From Areca catechu (taxonomy: Eukaryota; Streptophyta; Magnoliopsida; Arecales; Arecaceae): a DNA stretch of 64,000 nucleotides. This document shows positions 42,261 through 55,264 of the stretch, one piece after another. The stretch spans positions 40,589,210 to 40,653,209 of the forward strand of contig CM038047.1 in assembly GCA_021397845.1 (NCBI GenBank), read 5' to 3'. The position numbers and the translations under genes are program-made. A model generated the notes under the pieces. The model saw only the letters and a program-made list of their open reading frames with translations. It was not told the origin of the DNA and did no database searches. How positions within the stretch are numbered: the stretch's first letter is position 1; each line of letters starts with the position of its first letter.

Positions 42261-44190
42261 TCTTTTCATAAGCATTATATTTCGCTTCAATTAGCACATA
42301 TATTTTGCTGCACTTTTACTTCACTATTTTTCAAAATATGTATATACTTGTTTAAAGTTTTGAAAAATCTAATTCATTCCTTCTCTTTGGTTGCTTCACT
42401 TGCCAACAAGCCTCGTAGTTGCAATTGAGAAAGAAAGTTTAGGGAGAGAGAGAGAGAGAGAAGATAAATAAGCTAGATCATATCCCAAGAATTCATTAAA
42501 CTTAGACTATCATCGTACAATATTTGCTCATCATTAACTCGTGCTATGGTGGCACTTTGACATCTAGCAAAGTATGGTAATCTTTCTCATCCTCAGGATT
42601 AACACAAAAAAATCTTATTTAGAGCTAACTTGGATTCACACCAAATATAGCTGAAGCCCTAGGGATAATCAGTAGAGATGAAAAAGAATCTTTTTGCTAT
42701 TTATGCATCGACAAGGGCAATCCCTTGATGAACTAGCAGCCATTTTAAGGAGTGAAATACTACCTACACCTTTCTCGTGGGTGCCTCTTCAGCATGAATA
42801 AAGAACAAAAAAGGGAACATCTCAAACCAAATTCGAAAAGATCACATATGATAATAAAAGTGAAAATGATTCAAAAGGAATTAGAGGAGAGATGAGTAGG
42901 AATGATTTAGTATAAATTAAGTAAATTGTAGGTAAAATGATGCAAGGAATATCGAAAGCTAGCTCAAAGAGACTTGTAAATGTCGAGGCATCATTTGGCA
43001 ACTCGGGTTACTTAGTCATCCTAGGACCACCATGTAATACCAATTTTGAATGAAGAACCGAGTTCGAAGTCTTTCTAGATTAGACTCAATAATTGTGAAC
43101 ACCTCATTTCCTGGCTCGTAGAACCTCTCCAATTCATAACCCAAGCTCTCTGAGTACCAAGAGTCCAGGGGTATGGATTGGGATGAGGAGCTCACTTCGA
43201 TAGGGTACAAGGTCTATCCTTAAGTGTAGGCCAGGGCCTAGATGGTTGAGAATTTTGGCCACTTGTCTGATTTCTATCCCTAGTCTAGCTATCCATGTTC
43301 AACATGATAGAGAAAAAGAAAAAGTGGAAAAGAAGAGAGTAGGAAAGACAAAAACAAAATAAAGAATTTGAGAAGAAATAGCCATCGATGATGATAAAGG
43401 AGACCGTGACCGGAGAATAAGAAGGTACTGGTGTCAAAGAAGATGATGAGGATGAATGACTATCAAGGCACTCGGATGGACAGAAATTGGTAGGTAAGCT
43501 AAGAGAGAAAGTAGCTAGGTATATGAATAAAAATAGTGAAAAGGGGGTACCTAATTTATACTATGCACCAATAATGCTTGTTCTGGATTTCGATACATGG
43601 CGCATATTGATAATACTAGATTGCATAACTCTTCATCATACTAATATTCTAATCAGGCTACGTAGCCTAATCTGCAAAGTAATAACTAAGCACAATCGAC
43701 CTCTATCATAAGGCAGTAGAAGACTGGCCAAAACATGATCTCCGGGATCATCGTTTCCGATCTAAATGGTGCACCACCTTGATTATCATGCCTCGTCATT
43801 ATAGTGTAGCCTTCAAAGCGATACATTAAATATTGATTGAGAACCTTCCATCCTTCCTTTGAAGTAATATCATCTGAACTATTACTTTGGTTCTTTACTG
43901 ATGATCGAGGTCAAAATAAATGAAACTTTCATCATCCAAAGTGAAAATGCCTCTTTAGGCTTGGAAGTGGAAGGCAAGTGTTACATGAATAATCAGATTC
44001 TTCAACCTCGAATAGTTATCGATCTACCTCATATTATTTAAAGGAATACTTTCTCAACCTTGAGTACTCACCGGGCTCTGTCCTCGGTCATTTACCGATG
44101 ACAAATAATTAAAGGATTGAATGCTCCAATGAAATCTTCTAGGCTGTTTCCTTTATTTGTATAGATGCAGGGCAACATGCCCAGCATCGT
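42261..44190. other. Unassigned AT-rich sequence
   Basis: It contains a (GA)n run at about 42447-42464. No frame shows recognisable domains. It may be decayed retroelement internal DNA, as a Tat-like LTR remnant follows, but this is not demonstrated. Confidence 0.4.
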
Positions 44191-44199
44191 GGGTGCAAT

Positions 44200-44545
44200 A
44201 ATTACCCATGAAGGCTCATCATGGATAAAATAATTACCCAAACTTTAGGCCCATAAATGCCATAATTGTGATCAAAAGATCTGAGGTAATGATCCACAAA
44301 TTTCCCTCTATATATAAGTGGGCAGAGGGGATCCTCACGTAAGTTCTTTCGAGCAAAAGTTCTCTCATTCTCTCTTTCAACCATTCCTTAAACTCCGGCT
44401 AAGTTAAGCACGGAGGGTTTCTCACTGGTACAAACTCCAGTAAATGGACATTTTGTTGCAGGTTAAGGTTTCATTCTTCTCATCAGTCATATGCCAATCT
44501 CTAGCTCGGTCTTCTACCAACTTTCTCGAAGTTTAGTAGTAACGG
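44200..44545 (+). repeat. Decayed Tat-type LTR remnant
   Basis: A TATA-like stretch (CTATATATAAG, about 44310) is followed by 'taagttaagcacggagggtttctcactgg..ttttgttgcagg'. The order and spacing match the TATA, CGGAGTG block and 'ttttgcagg' of the LTRs of elements B and D. Boundaries are not clear. Confidence 0.4.
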
Positions 44546-45479
44546 GATCAAGAAAAAACATAGAATACTCCATGATAACACAATCCAAATAATATTCGAA
44601 TTTTTGTAAGTCTAAATTTACTGTTAGGCATCGGTTGGACCTATATTATATAGTATAGGTTTGTGTTTAGATAAGACAAAGCAAGCTATCATCATCCCTA
44701 TCTATCTAGCTATCTCTAAATTATAAAATATAAGCATGAAACAATTAAGACTTTTCCTATTCTCATCCTAATCGAAAGGGCTATTTATTTATGCAATATA
44801 TTTATGTTTCTCCCAATCTACTTTTTAGCTCGTCTTTGCACTGTTGTAAGCTAACAAAAGCTAAATGCACCACTTAAATCCTTGTATGCATAGTTACAAC
44901 TTTGGCATTCAGGAATAGTTAGGCTTGACAAAATGATGTGGAACTCGGCAAAAATCTAAAAATTTTATCTAAAATTTAACATGAGTATAGATAGTAAAGA
45001 ATTAGAAAAATACTAAAATTAAAATATAAGCCTTTCTAAACATATTTAAAAATTATTCACTTAAAAGTAAGTATAAGCAAAAATAGCATATTATAACAAA
45101 AAATAAGCCTAACAATGATATACGGTATCATAATTTGTAATACAAAATTTGTTTTCAATCTAGTCATGACTAATTTGTGACTAATCATAAAATTCATATA
45201 CAATTCGAGAATAATTGAAAAGTTTTAGAGTAATTTATTTTTAGAGAATCATTCCATCAAAAAAAAATTGACAATGACTAAATTTTTTTTAATAATTTAA
45301 AAAATAGCATAATTATGCTTAATTAGATGAGTGCAGGCCTTTGATCTGATAACTCCAATCATCTTTTTGGCTGAACCAATTTGCACTCGCATTGGGATGA
45401 TGTTTATGAGCTCTTTATTGGACAGTAAATACTTTGCTGTTGGAAGCTGAACAGTTGATCCGGCTCCCATAAATACTTA
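44546..45479. other. AT-rich sequence, no gene seen
   Basis: Low-complexity AT-rich DNA. The last part (45320-45480) may be the promoter side of the exon at 45706. Confidence 0.4.
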
Positions 45480-45705
45480 AGTAGCTTCCATAACCTTGCT
45501 CTCACGCCGCCTTCGCGCCTTTTTCCGATCTAAAGTAGTCCATTCCACGCTTCGGAACGGACCTCCCGAAATCCCTCGTCGCGACTGGATAAAATCCCTC
45601 TCATTAGATCCGTGAAACCCTAGTCCCCTCTTCTTCTCCTCTATTCCCTGCTCTCCTCTCCTCTCTTTGATCGCGGGAGCGGGATGAGTTGGAGCTCCCG
45701 GAGCG

Positions 45706-45849
45706 ATGGATTCGGCTTCGGTAGTCCCGACGGTCGCGGAGGACACCATCGATGTCCTAATGAACTACCTCGTCGCTCGTCTCCTCCCCTTGAGGGTCTC
45801 TTTGCAGGAGTCCCCTACCGACGATCAGCTAGAGGCTGTGGCGAGACAG
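45706..45849 (+). CDS. Probable first coding exon of an unrecognised gene
   Basis: ATG at 45706 opens 48 codons ending at a consensus donor (CAG followed by GTATGATC at 45850). The peptide begins MDSASVVPTVAEDTIDVLMN and continues through LLPLRVSLQESPTDDQLEAV, looking like a folded, partly helical N-terminus with normal composition. GC content is high and a C/T-rich leader with 'cctctattccctgctctcc' lies upstream, as for the FTA gene. An out-of-frame ATG at 45684 begins a frame that overlaps this one, so it could act as an upstream ORF or be the wrong choice. I do not recognise the family and could not find a second exon in the window. Elements F and G would then lie in its first intron or beyond the gene. 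Confidence 0.5.
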
Positions 45850-47207
45850 GTATGATCTCCCTGGAAACTCTTTGTTTAAAATTTTGGTTGCTGAGTGTTT
45901 GAGGCTTGGTGGGAAATCAGGTCAGTTACAGTGGGAGGGAGGACACTAGATACGATTTTGATTACGAAAGATATCATTTAATCTGTCTTTTCTTTCTCAA
46001 TTATGGCCAAAGTTTCGATTCTGGACATGATGAAACTAAAAAGAGAGTCCATTGTGGTAATGGGAGCGCATTAGAGAAGTTGGCTTCCCAAGTTTTTGTA
46101 GTTCATTTGGTGTATTTGGCAGGGGAAAGCGGTTTAATAGGGTTTTATATAAATGGTAAGACGGTGGAGGTCGCTATCGCCAATTAGTGTAGCATCATTC
46201 TAATTTATGTGGTAGCGGTTGAGAAAGGGGATCTGGGGTTGGATAGATACATCAAACTTTTATGTACATTTACATATTTGAATTGGTCTTCTTGTTTCCT
46301 GTATAGGATAAGTCGTGGATCCTGCAATTTGAGTAGCAGACATTAATAAAGGTGATAATTGATTTCTATCCAATTATTGGATCGAAATGCAATTATGAAC
46401 TCGCTATTGCCTTCTTGAAACATAATATGGGAAAAAAAAAATCCTAAAATGACATATGAGGCACTATCAACGTCAATCTGAGATTGCATTGATAGTGTTC
46501 ACCTTAGCATGCATTTGTCCAACAGTCTTCTTGCAGTAAAAGGTCTTGAGTCTTAACCACTAGTAACCTCATTTCAACAACCAGCAACCTCACATATTGT
46601 CCTCTTCTCTGGTTTTTTGCCTAATTATCTGAACCAAAACATTCTAGTCAATTGAATAATGTTAAATGAGAACTGTAACATTCTTTTTTTGGTTTAGTGT
46701 AGGTTGATTATAGCCTGATGACAGGATGACCTGGATACTTTTACTCTGAATGTAGATTGTTTGCCACTAGGTTTGGAATTAATTGGTAAGGCTGTTAGCT
46801 GCATGCACATACAACCATGCAAGCACACGTATCTAAGCATGTATATTTACTCATATACACACATAATACATGCATGCTCACCCACTTCCCTATAAATATA
46901 CTCAAAGATACATGAATACATACAAAATGCAGGCTAAGGTTTAAAATTTTGGCTGAAAACCATCCATTTCAGCTAAAACAGATTGGTTATTTTTGGTGAT
47001 ACCAATCTGAAACTAAACAGTTTGTCTGGTTTTGGTAAATTGCAGCCAGTTTCAATTGGATTCTGCAGTTTTGGCTGAAACAAAGAAAATATTGTTTTTT
47101 TCCTTATTTGGCAGATAAATATGTCTATTGTTTTCTAAATTTCATCAATGTAATCCAATCATGCATCTATAGATCTATGGCCTAAGCTTTGTTATTATGG
47201 TGGGTAA
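45850..47207 (+). other. Probable intron or flank, no gene seen
   Basis: No credible coding frame. Around 46945-47100 there are repeated 'ttttggctgaaac' words. Similar sequence occurs at 50770-50960, on the other side of element F, which suggests that F split one older sequence. Confidence 0.45.
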
Positions 47208-48350
47208 TGATGCGGGATGACCTTATTGAAATTATTTTAGGAGGTTGGATCGTTGGTCATTAAGAAACGACTGCTAGGCTAGGTTAGCTCAATTTCAATT
47301 GAGATGATGGGGCCAATTAATCAAAGAAACCAAACCCCTTTTTTGCTTTTTTTTTATATTTCTTTCCTTTTCCTTTTTTTTTTTCGTTTAACTTGAAGTC
47401 GGCTTAGAATGCAGACTCTGCGTTCATGTTCGTGCGGGTATTCTCCTTTTCTACGGACCGATGAATGGTGGAACAGGGGAGGGACTTCGGAGGAGGAAAA
47501 ATCCGACAAGCTTTCACTGGTGACGATGCTGGGAATGAAGGCGGTGGCACAGCCCTGTTCCGGTGACTGGCGGTAGCACGATGGAAAAAGGGTGGCATGG
47601 ACGTCTACGCTCGAGGGTGGTTCCTGCGGTAGCTGTGGATTCGGGCAGAGATTTCACCTGTGGCCAGTGGCTATCCATGGCTTCACAGGTGGACGACGAC
47701 GGTGGGGCATTTGGAGGGTTCGACCGTCAGACAAGCCTGAGAATGGCGGAGGGAGAATCTGGATGGGGTGCTCGATTGGAAGGGAGGATTTCCACACGGA
47801 ATTGTCGTCGGGTGGGAGGTGGCGGCCGGCTTGGGTGAGGAGACGGCCGAGAGCGGACAGATCGTGAGCGAGGGATCACCGAGATCGGATGAGAAGCGGC
47901 GTGCTTGGCTCGGGTCGGGGAGAGTGACGGTGGTGTGGGATCTGTGATCAGGAATTGAAACAGGGGAGACTGGAAGCTTCGGAAGGGATGAGACAGCCGG
48001 TGAATGTTCCGGATGATTAGCTGCAGTGGATAGGCCAACGGTGATTGGGTGCCCGATTGCAGGTGGAGGAGATGGGGGGCGGTTAACGGTGTTCGAGCAG
48101 AGATGGGATATAGGGCCTGAAGACAGCCGGAAGGTGATGGATTTACTGCGAGAATGATGACCAGACAATGGTGAAGATGACCATGGCGGTTTTGATCGTC
48201 GTTGGGAGGCTGAGGGACGACGGATGGGAGGAAGATGGCGGAGTCAGCAGCTTGGGAGAACGAGGAAGATGGGCAGAGGATTTTGGATGATTTTGGGATG
48301 CTTGACGATGGCCCAAAGGGGAACCGGGTGTTTGTTTTTTCAGAACCACA
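47208..48350 (-). repeat. Element F, left LTR-like repeat
   Basis: A direct copy of 49114-50137 (for example 'aggaggttggatcgttggtc' and 'gctaggctaggttagctcaa'). Plus-strand ends are TGATGCGGGATG and CAGAACCACA, that is, TG...CA on the minus strand. Short frames inside it are not convincing genes. Confidence 0.6.
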
Positions 48351-49113
48351 GGAGAATACGAAGATTAGGGGGAAGAGGAGAGAAAGGAAAGAGGAGGTGG
48401 TGTCGGATGTGGGCTTTCCAGGCAGGAGGATGGAAGGGCAATAGTGGTGGTTGTTTGTCCGGTTGGGTGGGGTGGCTTGATGACAATGGTGGTTGTAACG
48501 TGGATGTGCAGTGCTAGAAGGAGGCTGGAGCTGCTGACTAGGGAGGCTTAAAGTTTGGGGATCTCAGGAGCTTGGAGAAGAGAAGAAGAAGAAGAAGAAG
48601 CTGGGAGCAAGAAGAAGAAGAGGCAGGGGGCGAAAAGAAGAGGATGTAATCAAGAGAAAGAAAATACTCGAATTTTTTTTTACTTAAATGTTGATGTTCC
48701 TTCAAGAGGCTTACAACCTTTTAAATAACTTTAGATGCCAAACAACTGGAACAAACTGAGGGATCCCAATAAAAGCAAATCCTAAAAGAAACTAATTTTC
48801 GAAACAAACTATCCTAAAAAGCTCTGATCTAATCATTTCCTAAGATTCGGAGATAAATATCCCATACCCCATACATCCATAAATATACCCAAAATTATAC
48901 CCATCTACATCAAGATTAGTGCTGGATGATGTCCGGATCATTCTCCTGGGGTGGGGACAACTCGACTCTGTCGAGTCAGGCTCCATATTGCTGTGAAAGT
49001 CTTGGACAATTCCAGGTATCTTCTAACTCCAGCTTGACTCGTTAATGAACCAAATAGCTATGAGATAGAATATTTTTTTTAACCTAACCTAAACCATGCT
49101 CTAATATCAAATT
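48351..49113 (-). other. Element F internal region
   Basis: It contains (GAA)n at about 48578-48600 and no gag-pol domain. At its right end 'gctctaatatca' (49098-49109) is the reverse complement of TGATATTAGAGC, two mismatches from the initiator-Met primer site. This supports a minus-strand element with its 5' LTR on the right. A polypurine tract at the left edge was not found on the expected strand, which weakens the model. Confidence 0.5.
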
Positions 49114-50137
49114 TGATACGAGACGACCCGATCAAAATTTTTTAGGAGGTTGGATCGTTGGTCGTTAAGAAATGATCGCTAGGCTAGGTTAGCTCAATTT
49201 CAATTGAGATGGGGCCAATTAATCAAATAAACCCAAACCCCTTTTTTTCTTTTTTTTCATATTTCTTTCACCGGCGACGGCATCGGAATGAAGATGGCGG
49301 CACGAGAAGATGGCGGCACGGGAAGATGGTGGCACAACCCTGTTCCGGCGACTGGGGATGGCATGGTGGAGGAAAGGGTAGCACGGATGTCCATGCTCAG
49401 AGGGTGGTTCCCGCGATAGCTGTGGATTTGGGCGGAGATTTCACTGGTGGCCGGTGGCTATTCGTGGCTTCACGAGCAGATGACGACGGTGGGGCATTTG
49501 GAGGGGTCCGGTGGTCGGACAAGCTCGAGAACGATGGAGGGAGAATCTAGATGGGGTGCTCGATTGGAAGGGAGGATTTCCACACGAAATTATCGTCAGG
49601 TGGGAGGTGATGGCCGGCATGGTTGAGGAGACGGCTGAAGGCGGACGGATCGTGAGCAAGGGATCACCGAGATCGGATGAGAAGCAGCATGCTTGACTCG
49701 AGCTGGGGAGAGTGACAGTGGTGTGGGATTTATGATCGGGAATTGAAATAGGGGAGACTGGAGGCTTCGTAAGGGATAAGACGGCTGGTGAACGTTCCGG
49801 ACAATTAGCAGTAGTGGATAGGCCGACGGTGATTGGGTGCCTAGTTGCAGGCGGGGGAGACAGGCGGCGGTTGACGGTGTTTGAGCAGAGATGGGATCCA
49901 GGGCCGGAGACGGCCGGAAGGTGATGGATTTTCTGCGAGAATGATGACCACAGTGGTGAAGATGATCGTGGCGGTTTTAATCATCGTCGGGAGGTTGAGG
50001 GACGATGGATGGGAGGAAGATGGCAGAGTCGGCAGCTTGGGAGAACAAGGAAGATGGGCAGAGGATTTCATATGATTTTGGGATGCTTGACGATGGCCTG
50101 AAGGGGAACTGGGTGTTTGTTTTTTTAGAACAGCACA
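49114..50137 (-). repeat. Element F, right LTR-like repeat
   Basis: Direct repeat of 47208-48350, starting TGATACGAGACG and ending AGAACAGCACA. Flanking bases do not give a clean target duplication with the left end. Confidence 0.6.
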
Positions 50138-51002
50138 AAAGAAAAAAAAATCAAAAAAATTTGAAATAGTTGAAAAATTAAAAGAAGCTATGAAATGTTA
50201 ATACACAACTTATCAGAGTATTTTGTGTTATTTAAGTTTTTTTTGTTTGTGTATTTTTGACAAATTTAGGCTGAATCTAACATTTTATATAAGTTCAAGT
50301 ATATTGATATTTTTTACCGCAAGCAAATATAGATTATTTTCCTTTTAAACTTCAAGTATTTGAAATTTTTTTATTTAGCAAATTTGAAGCTTTTTTAGGC
50401 CTAGTGCATTCAAGTCTTTCCTTCACTTTTTAGAGATTTGAAACCTAATGAGTTTGGACATTTCTTTTTCATATTTTTTAGATTAAATTGTTATTTTATC
50501 AAATGCATGTAGTTGTAGAAGGCTCTACTTATTTTATATAAAAAAGAGTGTTATTCTTGTGAAATGGTTTGAATTAGTTGTCCATAGTAGTTTTTGTAAA
50601 CTACCGAAGTTTTGAGTTCTAGTTCAAAGGTTAAGTTTATTATCAATTTCCTCTTTTAACTCAAACAAGAGAGAAAAATAATTAAGACCGAAACCAAATA
50701 GCTTTTATACTTTGACAAATGAAGAAATGATCACAACATGGTCGCAATACCAAATAAAACTTCAGAAAGTAGATGTCTAGTTTTGGTTTGTTTCAGCCAA
50801 AACTAGCTAAAACCACTAACATTAGGTTGAACCTTATTAAATTGATGAAATTGATCAAAACCTAGTATCGGGGGTTAGTTTGGTTTGCTCTTGGCCAAAA
50901 TAGTTTGTTTGCTCTTATCCAAAATAGGTTGGTTTGAATGAATTAAAACTTTGGTTATAAGCAACTGCAACACATAGAACCAAGGATGCATATGCATAGA
51001 AC
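50138..51002. other. AT-rich spacer between elements F and G
   Basis: No gene seen. Words such as 'gccaaaactagctaaaacc' near 50800 resemble sequence at 46950-47100. Confidence 0.4.
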
Positions 51003-52895
51003 TAAGGTCGCAACGCACCGATTTCAATACCTTAATTCTACTATTCTTAGGTAGAATAGTGGGAGTAAGGGTCGAATCCTCAGGAACTTTTGAGTTATTT
51101 CAAAAGAAAATTTTCAAAAAAATAAAACTAATATTCTATTTGCTAAGGAAAAGTAGAGCAGTAAAATAGTGGAGATCAAAAGAAATACATGTGAAGATAA
51201 TCAAGATATGATCTATCACGAGAGTACGGCCCGTACCCGTAGATCACGGTCCATCCCTTTTAGATATAGATCAATCAAGTTATCTTCACTTAAAGAGAAA
51301 ACTTATCTCAAAACTCGCAACCTTTGATCATTCCAAACTATTTCAAATAAGATAAAGAAAACACATGAATCAATAAAAAAAAAACTCTTTTTGTTTCTTA
51401 AAACATGGAATACATTGCTGAAACATAAACCCCTGGAGATCGGGCTTTTAGGAAGACTCTGCAGCATATCCGAAGAGGCAGATAAGAGGCAATGCGGTGG
51501 AGGCCGGGGTAGCAACAGAGCAGCAAATTAGGAGCGATGTTAGAATGGCAGTCGAATGAGAATAAGAATGGAAGTGGATGAGAGCGATGAAGTGAAGGGG
51601 AGGCGGAGATATTTTAGTAGTAGCGATAGGTGGAGTGTAGTGCAAAGTGAAGCGGAGAGATGGAAGTGGAATCGGAAGTCCCCCCAATAATCCAGCAACC
51701 TCATCCTTTTATAGGCGAAGAGAGACGCGTAGAACCCGCGTGGGAACCGTATCGGTTTCTCATCGCCATCTCCTCAACTATTTTTGGTTCCGCATCCTCA
51801 TCCATCGCACCCGCCATCGCATCGCATCCCGCGTTCCCTTATTCCTCGCACCCATCCACCCGTCTTCTGTTCAGCAATCTTATCCCCGCACCCGCTCACA
51901 CCCGTATTCCGTTATTTCGAACTCTGTATCAGTGGTCAATCTTTTTTCGATCATACTTCTTGTTTGGACATCCCAATCCATTCGACATCCTCTGGACCGA
52001 CAAGCAAGATGATGTGCTGCAAAAGGGTGACAACAATGGCTGGAATCCTCGCGCTGAACAATGGAGAGGAAGAGGGGCCGATGGAGGGTCAGCCACGGGC
52101 AGAGGCGAGGGCGATGTCAACATGGCTTGGGAGGCAGACCGGACAGTGGCATCAAGCTAAAAGAGCTCCGGGATGAAGGTGGCAGTCATGGCGAAGAAGA
52201 TGGCCGGAGATGGGAGAGTGGCCGTCGGCATCTTCTTGGATTGGTGAGGGGGCGGCTCTGGCAGCTCGACAGTAGCATGCGGTGGCGTTTGGTTTTCCAA
52301 GAGGGAGGAGACCGTGGGTGGAGCAGGTGGCGACGGGACTGTGGACGACGTCTCCGACCGGAGAGACGATGATCGACGGTCATGGTGGAGAACGGCCGGA
52401 TCAGCAGGGGCAGAAAACCATAGAATAACGTTGAAGGAGACCGGTAGCTTGGTCGGCAGCGGAACGATGGAAGGGGACTTTTGGAGGGGAGAACTGACGA
52501 TGAGCGGCTCCGGCGGCTTCTCCAGGTGGAGGAGATGACTCCAGTGGCGACGGGGCAGCAGCTTGGTTGATTTCGGCTCAAAATAGGCTTCGGGGTCCAC
52601 GGTTCTGATCTGTGGACCGCTGGCCATGGCTTCTTGTGGACCTTCGGCCGATCTGTGGACCGAGCAACCGGTCCATGGTGGACCTGTTGCCCTAAAATCC
52701 ATGCAATTTCTTATAATTTCTTTAAAATTAGATTTCGAGCTCGTTTCAGGTCCAATTTAAGTGCCATTTGCACCGTTGGATTCCTAAAATCGAACACTTC
52801 TCATTCATCAAATTGTTTCCTGCAAAACAGTGTATAAAGGCATAAATTTTAATTAAATAAAGTTGGATTAATTATTTCATTTGTAATAACTATCA
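51003..52895 (-). repeat. Element G 3' LTR (left copy)
   Basis: Collinear with 58936-60811. The minus-strand start TGATAGTTATTACAAATG is at 52895. The exact left end is uncertain, since the first bases (CTAAGGTCGCAACGC) differ from the right copy. A minus-strand TATA box (CTATAAAAGG) lies at 51714-51705. The open frames here are repeated in the other LTR without conservation pressure being evident, so they are not called as genes. Confidence 0.85.
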
Positions 52896-53925
52896 CGCCC
52901 CTCAACTTGAACTTTGCTTATCTGTTAGTAAAGTTGATACCCGGTTAGACTATTGAAGAGGTATTTCATCGAGTTACCAATTCCATCCATTTAGTGGTCG
53001 AGTAAAGTCTAAAGAAATTTTAAGAGTTCATCTTTTCTCAACTTTCTACCTCACTCTTTAAATCCTCCAACTTACTCTGGTTTTGATGTAGTATCACTTT
53101 ATGTAGTCCCCCTTTCTTTTCTTTTCTTTTTCTTTTTTTTTTAAGTAGAGTCAGTGTAAGGTCCTAACATCTTGCTTTCTAGATGATCCTTGTAGCGAGC
53201 TTTAGGCCAATGACTTCCAAACCGGTTGGCTTTAGGACATTAGGTGTAAAACACTCTTCAGGCTTACTAACTTGAGTCAAACAGGCTACGTGTTAAGACT
53301 GTCTCTACAAAAGGTTTCTTTACATCCTCACTTTTTGACGTGAATAACGACGCTTACTTAGGCGAAGGCCTGGTTACTCAGTAAAAGATGCTAAAAACCT
53401 TATTTATTAAGCTTTAAAAGGGACTTTTATGATTCTTTTGATATTTCTACCTATACCATTATAAGGTAGATTCTTTATCAAGATCAATAGTCAGAAGGGT
53501 TTGGAATCATTAAAAAAAAATTGGTCTAAACCCTACCATCTATTGGGTTTCCTTGATAATTCATCTCTCGGTATCTCTAAAATTGTCTAAACCATTAATC
53601 ATTCCTCGTTTAGCAAGCTTGATTATTTTCAAATCGAGACAAACTTTGGTACACAAAGATCGATTAAAGTTTTACTCAAGGATTTAATTAATTTAATTAT
53701 CCCCCCAACTTAATTTTCATTGTCCCTAATGGAAAAGGATACTTAAATGACAAGAAAGGATACCACCTAAACGGATACTCGAGCATTGATTATTCCTTTG
53801 TCGCCATTTATCTTCGATTTTATTATTCTTTTAAAAAGGAAAGTAAATAGTTAAAAATAAAAGCATAAACTGAGTTGCCTTCCAGGAGCGCTAGTTTAAA
53901 GTCTTCAGCCAGACTTAACTTATTA
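52896..53925 (-). other. Element G region between integrase and 3' LTR
   Basis: A purine-rich tract on the minus strand next to the LTR (TTGAGGGGCG, 52905-52896) is the likely polypurine tract. A second strong purine run lies at about 53107-53145 (read on minus). No coding domain. Confidence 0.55.
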
Positions 53926-55264
53926 TCATGGCAATACTGGGTTCACAAGATCAAGGGATTCAACAACTTCTCCATCATTGATTTTCTCAATATAGGGTTT
54001 CAAATGCTGGCCATTTACTTTAAAAGTATTTCCCTGCTTGGGGTCTTTAAGTTCTATAGCTCCATGAGAAAATACCTGAGTCACTATGAAAGGTCCATCC
54101 CATCGCGAGCAAAGTTTTCCAGGGAAAAGGCATAACCTAGAATTGTAAAGCCACATTTTTTAATTAGGCTCAAATGATTTTCTATTAATAAATGTCATGA
54201 TATGCTTTAGTTCGAATCTTGTAAATTTTTGAACTCTCATAAGCTTCATTTCGTAGTTCTTCTAACTCATTCAATTGAAGTTTTCTATTGGAACCTGCAT
54301 TCTTCATGTCTAAATTAAATTGCTTAATGGTCCAAAATGTACAGTGTTCCAATTCTACAAGTAAATGACAAGCCTTGCCAAACACTAACCGGTAAGGAGA
54401 CATTCCTAGAGAGGTCTTGAAAGCAATTCAGTAAGCCCATAGTGCATCATCCAAACATTCTGACCAATCTTTCCTATCAGGTTTTACCGTTTTCTCAAGG
54501 ATATGCTTGATCTCTCTGTTTGATACCTCAACTTGGTCACTAGTCTGGGGGTGGTAAGGTATGGCTACCTTATGGGTAATTCCATATTTTTTCATCTATC
54601 CTTCAAAGTGTCTATTCGTGAAATGTGCACCCCCATTACTAATAATGGCCCTTGGGCACCCAAATTGACTAAGGATGTTACGCTGAATAAACCTGATCAT
54701 AACTTTATAGTCATTGGTTCGAGTTGCCATAGCTTCATCCATTTGGACATATAATCAACTGCTACCAAAATGTACTCAAATCCGAAGGAAGGAGAAAATG
54801 GTCCCATGAAGTCAATACCTCATACATCAAAAATTTCAACTAAGATAGGATTTAGGGGCATCATATCTTTCCGTGAAATATTTCTCGTTTGTTGACATCT
54901 AAAACAATTGCGGCCAAATTCGTGTGCATCTTTGATAAGAGTTGGCCAGAAAAATCCACTCTGCAACACCTTCGCTGCAGTTTTCCTTCCACTAAAGTGT
55001 CCCCCACAAGCAAGAGAATGACAAAAAGTGAGTATGCTTTTGAATTCACTCTCAAGGACACATTGTCTAATCACTTGATCCGAACAGTACTTAAACAATT
55101 CAGGCTCCTCCCAAAAGTAATATTTGATTTGTGGGAAAAATCTATCTTTTTCTTGCTTAGACCAGTGGGGAGGAACTTGTCCTGTTGCTAAGTAGTTAGC
55201 AGTATGGGCAAACCAGGAAAGACTACCAGAAGAAATTGAGAACAATTGCTCATCAGGGAACCTA
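53926..55264 (-). pseudogene. Element G integrase (broken)
   Basis: On the minus strand: the zinc-binding segment, with HSLACGGHFSG and CFRCQQ giving the His and Cys pairs (about 55025-54890); the core start MGPFSPSFGFEYILVAVDYM (about 54810) after a stop; a decayed DDE core; SPYRLVFGKACHLLVELEH (about 54400), the C-terminal core; and RWDGPFIVTQVFSHGAIELK (about 54100), the C-terminal domain, ending at 53926. Frames are broken at several places, so it is not functional. Confidence 0.82.

Noticed and set aside
43016..43210. Short minus-strand ORF of 64 codons
   Set aside because: No splice context, homologous feature or domain. Length is expected by chance.
47404..48517. Many GC-rich ORFs in element F repeats, both strands
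   Set aside because: All six frames are fairly open here from composition. The second copy at 49209-50075 does not keep the same frames.
51647..52702. ORFs up to 181 codons in element G LTR, partly repeated at 59562-60592
   Set aside because: Similarity between the two places is due to the LTR duplication. Frames differ in length and stops between copies, and no domain is seen.
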